A stretch of 64,000 bases of DNA from Acidovorax sp. 69. Lineage in GTDB: Bacteria; Pseudomonadota; Gammaproteobacteria; Burkholderiales; Burkholderiaceae_C. Location of the stretch: assembly GCF_002797445.1 (NCBI RefSeq), contig NZ_PGEP01000001.1:3038501-3102500 (forward strand), read 5' to 3'. Position 1 is the stretch's first letter, and each line of letters starts with the position of its first letter. Below are positions 61,305 through 64,000 of this stretch, one piece after another. The position numbers were made by a program, and so were the translations under genes. Under the pieces are notes generated by a model. The model had not been told where the DNA came from and searched no databases. It worked only from the letters and a program-made list of their open reading frames with translations.

Positions 61305-63719
61305 ATGAGCGCGTTGCCCACCTTCAACGACCCAGATGCCCTTGCGCGCGACCTGCCCGGCGCAGCCCTGCTCGGCGCCGACCCGGCCCCCGTGCAGCTG
61401 GAAGATGCCGCCGCGCTGCTGGCTGAACACTATGGCTTGCACGGCGATCTGAGCCCACTCACAGGCGAGCGCGATGCCAACTTTCTGCTGAAAACAGCCA
61501 ATGGCCAGCACTGCATGCTGAAGATCTCGCACCCACTGGAAACTCCATTGGTGGCCGACTTCCAGACCCAGGCCCTGCTGCACCTGGCACGCCACGCACC
61601 CGCCTTGCCCGTCCAGCGACTGGTGCCCACGCTGAGCGGCCAGCCTTCGCTGACCGTGCACCTACCGCACACTATCGCCCCGCGCGTGATGCGTGTTTTC
61701 AGCTACCTCGAAGGCCTGCCGATGCCACAGGCGCCGCGCTCGGAAGCTCAGCGCCTGAACGTGGCTCGCAGCCTGGCGGCCCTGGACAGCGCGATGGCCG
61801 GCCTGCAGCACCCCGCGGGTGACGAGGACTTGCCTTGGGACATTCAGCAGGCCCATCGGGCGCGCGGCCTGCTTCAGACGGTGGCCGACCCCGCACGTCG
61901 CGCGCTAGCCCTGTCCGCGCTGGCAGATTTCGAGAGCGAAACGCTGCCCCGCTTGCAGGCCCTGCCGCGCCAGCCCATCCACAACGACTTCAACCTCTAT
62001 AACCTGCTGGTTGACCCCGCAGAGCCTGAGCGAATGGCTGGCATCCTGGACCTGGGCGACATGGTGCTGGCACCGCGGATCAACGACCTCGCGGTAGCGG
62101 CCTCCTACCAGCTCAGCGAAGCGGGCGATGCACTGCCCGCGCTGTGCAGCTTCGTCGCCGCATACCACTCAGTGGCGCCTTTGAGCAGTGCGGAACTGAC
62201 CGTGCTACCGGCCCTGGTGCGCGCGCGCCTGGCCATGGTGGTGGCCATCAGCGGCTGGCGCGCTGCACGCCAGCCCCACAACGCCGACTACCTGCTGCGC
62301 AACAACGCCATCTCATGGGCCCGATTGAGCAGCGTGGCGGGCTGGACAGACACGGCCGTGGTGGCCGCTCTGCACCAAGCCTGCGGACTGTCACCCCAAC
62401 GCGAGGAAACCCCGCCCGTGCTTCCCACGACCACCGACACGACCGCCTTGTTGGCGCGCCGCGCGCACCTGCTCGGCCCGGCCTACCGCCTGTTCTACGA
62501 AGAGCCTTTGCACCTGGTGCGCGGCGAAGGCGTGTGGCTCCATGACGCCCAAGGAAAGCGCTACCTGGACGCCTATAACAACGTGGCCAGCGTAGGCCAT
62601 TCCCACCCGCATGTGGTCGAAGCCATTGCACGCCAAGCCAGCACACTCAATACCCACACGCGTTACCTGCACGCAGGCATCGTCGACTATGCCGAACGGC
62701 TGCTTGCCCATATGCCCACGGCGCTGGGACACGCCATGTTCACCTGCAGCGGCAGCGAGGCCAACGACCTGGCCCTGCGCATCGCGCGCGCCCATACAGG
62801 GGCCCAGGGACTGATCATTACGCGCTATGCCTATCACGGCGTCACGGCGGCATTGGCTGAGGCCTCGCCCTCGCTAGGTGCACTGATGCGCCTGGGCAAT
62901 ACCGTGCGCACCGTGCCGGCACCGCAAGCCGCAGGGCACGATACGGTCGAGGTGGGGCGCCACTTTGCGCAAGGGGTGCGCGCAGCCATCGCCGAGATGG
63001 CCGCTGCAGGTATACGCCCGGCTGCACTGCTCGTGGACACCGTGTTTTCCAGTGACGGTGTGTACACCCACCCCGCTGGCTTTCTGCAAGAGGCCGTACA
63101 GGCCGTGCGTGACGCAGGGGGACTATTCATCGCCGATGAGGTCCAGCCAGGCTTTGGCCGCACCGGCGAGGCGTTCTGGGGCTTTGAGCGCCACAGACTG
63201 GTACCCGACATCGTTACGTTAGGCAAGCCCATGGGCAACGGCCACCCAGTGGCCGGCATCGCGGTTCAACCTGAAGTGCTGGCCGCCTTTGCCGCCACCT
63301 GCCGGTACTTCAACACCTTTGGTGGCAACCCGGTGTCGATGGCAGCGGCGAGCGCGGTGCTCGACGTGATCGAGCGCGAAGGCCTGCAGGCCAACGCCCT
63401 GGCCGCAGGCTCTCACCTGCGCGAGCGGCTGAGCGCATTGCGCCAGCGTCACCCGCAGGTCGGTGAAGTCCGGGGGGCAGGCCTGTTCATAGGCGTTGCC
63501 CTGGTCCAGCCCGATGCGGCAGGCCCGCCGCCCGCCACACTTGCCACTCGCGTGGTGAATGCATTGCGCCAACACGGCGTATTGCTCAGCGCCACCGGCC
63601 CGGCGGCAGACACCCTCAAGATCCGCCCGCCACTGGTGTTCCAGCGTGAGCATGCCGACCTGCTCGTCGACACGCTCGACCGGGTACTGAGCAACCCAGC
63701 CTTGCACCACCCCGCGTGA
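61305..63719 (+). CDS. Fused small-molecule kinase and class III PLP aminotransferase/phospholyase
   Basis: 804 residues, two full enzymes. Residues 1-370: aminoglycoside-phosphotransferase fold, with ATP Lys73 (MLKIS), catalytic loop [13 protein letters not shown] (Asp228, Asn233) and Asp249 in ILDLGD. Residues 380-804: class III PLP enzyme with [12 protein letters not shown], Asp611 ([13 protein letters not shown]) and PLP Lys641 ([14 protein letters not shown]). In animals the two halves exist as separate proteins: hydroxylysine kinase, and phosphohydroxylysine or phosphoethanolamine phospho-lyase. By analogy it would phosphorylate an amino-alcohol and then eliminate phosphate and ammonia. 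ATG 61305. Confidence 0.93.
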   Translation: MSALPTFNDPDALARDLPGAALLGADPAPVQLEDAAALLAEHYGLHGDLSPLTGERDANFLLKTANGQHCMLKISHPLETPLVADFQTQALLHLARHAPALPVQRLVPTLSGQPSLTVHLPHTIAPRVMRVFSYLEGLPMPQAPRSEAQRLNVARSLAALDSAMAGLQHPAGDEDLPWDIQQAHRARGLLQTVADPARRALALSALADFESETLPRLQALPRQPIHNDFNLYNLLVDPAEPERMAGILDLGDMVLAPRINDLAVAASYQLSEAGDALPALCSFVAAYHSVAPLSSAELTVLPALVRARLAMVVAISGWRAARQPHNADYLLRNNAISWARLSSVAGWTDTAVVAALHQACGLSPQREETPPVLPTTTDTTALLARRAHLLGPAYRLFYEEPLHLVRGEGVWLHDAQGKRYLDAYNNVASVGHSHPHVVEAIARQASTLNTHTRYLHAGIVDYAERLLAHMPTALGHAMFTCSGSEANDLALRIARAHTGAQGLIITRYAYHGVTAALAEASPSLGALMRLGNTVRTVPAPQAAGHDTVEVGRHFAQGVRAAIAEMAAAGIRPAALLVDTVFSSDGVYTHPAGFLQEAVQAVRDAGGLFIADEVQPGFGRTGEAFWGFERHRLVPDIVTLGKPMGNGHPVAGIAVQPEVLAAFAATCRYFNTFGGNPVSMAAASAVLDVIEREGLQANALAAGSHLRERLSALRQRHPQVGEVRGAGLFIGVALVQPDAAGPPPATLATRVVNALRQHGVLLSATGPAADTLKIRPPLVFQREHADLLVDTLDRVLSNPALHHPA

Positions 63720-63757
63720 CTCCGCCGAAGAACTTTGCAAACACTCCAGGGAACTCG

Positions 63758-64000
63758 ATGCCACAGACCGCCCCCAGCCCCGCCATCCTGCAGCAGGCGG
63801 TGGACGATCTCCATGACGACATGATCGACCTACTGGGCGACTTCGTTGCGACGGCCAGCCTTTCAGGGGCAGAGCAGGCAGCCGCCGATTTTCTGGAGAA
63901 GCGGTTACAGAGCATGGGCCTCGATTGCGAGCGCATAGTGCTCGACAGCCACCTGATCGCCAGCTCGCCTCTGTTTTCGTGCCCTTGCGACCCCGACGGC
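63758..64000 (+). CDS. M20-family metallopeptidase/deacylase, N-terminal fragment
   Basis: First 81 codons before the window ends. The start MPQTAPSPAILQQAVDDLHD, then MIDLLGDFVATASLSGAEQAAADFLEKRLQSMGL, is the usual helix and substrate-domain opening of ArgE/DapE-like M20 enzymes; the catalytic His and metal ligands lie outside the window. M20 enzymes remove acyl groups from N-acylated amino acids or small peptides. AGGGA lies upstream of ATG 63758. It is 38 bases after the fusion gene, so it belongs to the same operon. Confidence 0.75.
   Translation, partial: MPQTAPSPAILQQAVDDLHDDMIDLLGDFVATASLSGAEQAAADFLEKRLQSMGLDCERIVLDSHLIASSPLFSCPCDPDG

Noticed and set aside
1..64000. CRISPR arrays, tRNA/rRNA genes, insertion sequences, prophage
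   Set aside because: No regularly spaced repeats, no cloverleaf with conserved TTCGA arm, no transposase or phage structural gene. The dispersed repeats are irregularly spaced single copies.

Overview
This 64 kb window reads as one continuous, GC-rich, gene-dense stretch of a betaproteobacterial chromosome. The best guess is Comamonadaceae, probably Acidovorax or a close relative. That rests on the order dnaX-ybaB-recR with a 4.5S RNA gene beside dnaX, on the SHP/DHC/cytochrome b561 cluster, and on a roughly 60 bp dispersed repeat (core like TAGCGCTT...AAGCGCTA...AGCTAT) that I recall as common in that family. The assignment is inference; no rRNA is present. I see no phage, insertion sequence, CRISPR array, tRNA or rRNA.

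Layout. 0-0.3 kb: C-terminus of a membrane pyrophosphatase, then about 560 bp without a recognisable gene but with an orphan terminator. 0.8-5.4 kb: a QseBC-like two-component system with a PepSY protein, divergent from an electron-transfer operon (SHP-type cytochrome c, diheme cytochrome c, cytochrome b561, and a 54-residue rubredoxin). 5.5-8.0 kb: a P-type ATPase. 8.0-14.6 kb: a TetR regulator with two matching palindromic operators, a predicted metal-dependent hydrolase, then a TolC/HlyD/ABC-2/ABC-2 export operon with no ATPase subunit. 14.6-19.1 kb: an Mpo1-like protein, a Crp/Fnr-family regulator, an aldehyde dehydrogenase, DUF2889 and an SDR. 19.1-24.3 kb: molybdenum-cofactor genes (moaA behind an FNR-like box, mobA, moeA) with a NarX/PilJ-like sensory protein, a GNAT and a thioredoxin-like protein. 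24.4-29.8 kb: a PAP2 phosphatase and an RND efflux pump with its adaptor. 30-36.4 kb: rnhA, a methyltransferase, gloB, mltD, a 50-residue DUF3096 protein, a solute-binding protein, a MAPEG protein and recR. 36.7-48.9 kb: ybaB, dnaX, ffs, a flavoprotein, an AddAB-type helicase-nuclease pair, trxA and rho.

49.2-64 kb is one long, tightly packed plus-strand operon that runs off the window. It encodes a class II aldolase-like protein, a complete peptide/opine-type ABC importer (binding protein, two permeases, one double ATPase), a GhrA-like 2-hydroxyacid dehydrogenase, a class III aminotransferase, two different acetylpolyamine-amidohydrolase-like deacetylases, an EamA transporter, a GntR/FCD regulator, a fused small-molecule kinase plus PLP phospholyase/aminotransferase, and the start of an M20 deacylase. 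Together they look like a dedicated import-deacetylate-phosphorylate-deaminate route for an N-acylated amine or amino acid whose identity I cannot fix. It is the strongest candidate here for an undescribed system.

Other points worth a second look are a run of nine A in dnaX at the end of domain III, where slippage would give a gamma-like short product; seven copies of the dispersed repeat, two inside essential-type coding sequences (moeA, addA) and others supplying start or stop codons; and head-to-head genes with overlapping start codons (gloB and a methyltransferase).
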